Assembly (NCBI GenBank): GCA_038230515.1 | Contig: JBBRND010000017.1 | Location: 1 to 64,000, forward strand | Source: JAPLDB01 sp038230515 | GTDB taxonomy: Bacteria > Bacteroidota > Bacteroidia > AKYH767-A > 2013-40CM-41-45 | Length of the DNA stretch: 64,000 bases | Direction: 5' to 3' | Shown: positions 63,768 through 64,000 of the stretch, in pieces | How the letters are laid out: every line of letters begins with the position of its first letter | Numbering within the stretch: position 1 is the stretch's first letter | Notes under the pieces: generated by a model | The model's input: only the letters and a program-made list of their open reading frames with translations | The model's database searches: none | Told to the model about the DNA's origin: nothing | Made by a program: the position numbers and the translations under genes

Positions 63768-64000
63768 GTGAAAGGAAAAATAATATGGTGGGTCACACTT
63801 TTCATCTCTGCCAATTGCATCGCCCGGGATTGGCAGACAGTCACAAGTAACCGAACCTCGTTGTTTAAATACAACAATAATTTGCTTGGGATAAAAATAG
63901 ATTCTGTATCAGTTTCAGGAACTGATTCTGTTTTTTTTAATTTTAAATCAATGGATGATGATTTCCTGTCTCAAATACCGATAGATCCGTTTTCAATTTG
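63768..64000 (+). CDS. Exported protein, N-terminal part (runs off window)
   Basis: A GTG at 63768 opens a frame that stays open to the window end (77 codons and two bases). It begins KGKIIWWVTLFISANCIA, a signal peptide with probable cleavage near CIA-RDW. The mature start reads DWQTVTSNRTSLFKYNN and GIKIDSVSVSGTDSVFFNF, the opening pattern of many large Bacteroidota secreted proteins (repeat modules with a T9SS signal at the far end). The start is inferred: GTG is the only start that includes the whole signal peptide. A TATATTTG box at 63746-63753 with TTG 16 bases upstream may be its promoter. leuS ends 30 bases before. Confidence 0.65.
   Translation, partial: MKGKIIWWVTLFISANCIARDWQTVTSNRTSLFKYNNNLLGIKIDSVSVSGTDSVFFNFKSMDDDFLSQIPIDPFSI

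Overview
The window comes from a member of the Bacteroidota, probably an environmental lineage near the Sphingobacteriales/Chitinophagales. The evidence is consistent across the window. There are secreted proteins with type IX secretion (T9SS) C-terminal domains, a giant SprB-repeat protein, and families found mainly in this phylum (DUF349, DUF4294, DUF3098, a GlmU-like nucleotidyltransferase). The methylmalonyl-CoA mutase subunit lacks a B12 domain. Promoters have the TTTG / TAnnTTTG form, and Shine-Dalgarno sequences are nearly absent. I see no rRNA, tRNA, CRISPR array, phage or complete insertion sequence.

Layout. 1-6.4 kb: aminotransferase (interrupted), SprT-like protease, flavin reductase, rlmN, a hydrolase lipoprotein, an orphan antitoxin-like gene and metK. 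6.4-11 kb: a gene-poor stretch with a methyltransferase, an unknown exported protein, a palindromic insertion element, a 21-bp repeat array and a DUF1579 protein. 11-20 kb: a T9SS YHYH protein, an AP2-domain protein, DUF4294, accC, an agmatinase-like gene, fdhD, a beta-barrel-like protein, a retropepsin-like protease and mdh. 20.5-38.7 kb: one 6070-residue adhesin with about 68 SprB repeats. 38.7-49.5 kb: a second 21-bp array, an FdhF/YdeP oxidoreductase, DUF349, rpmE2, a GlmU-like gene, methylmalonyl-CoA mutase, a third 21-bp array and a decayed T9SS beta-propeller gene. 49.5-64 kb: a housekeeping block with GNAT, a BamA-like protein, ung, a small lipoprotein, OsmC, rimP-nusA-infB, uppP-DUF3098-ftsX, leuS and the start of another exported protein.

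How it fits together. Most genes are core metabolism, translation and envelope functions in short operons. The accessory signal is in surface proteins (the giant adhesin, the YHYH protein, the decayed propeller and the partial exported protein at the end) and in repeats. Three unrelated intergenic arrays share an exact 21-bp period with 12-14 units and no length change. Short 7-bp tandem repeats occur at four more places, two of them inside leuS. The adhesin gene itself carries a 225-bp homogenised block and a larger 909-912-bp higher-order repeat. fdhD and the FdhF-like oxidoreductase that may need it lie on opposite sides of the adhesin.
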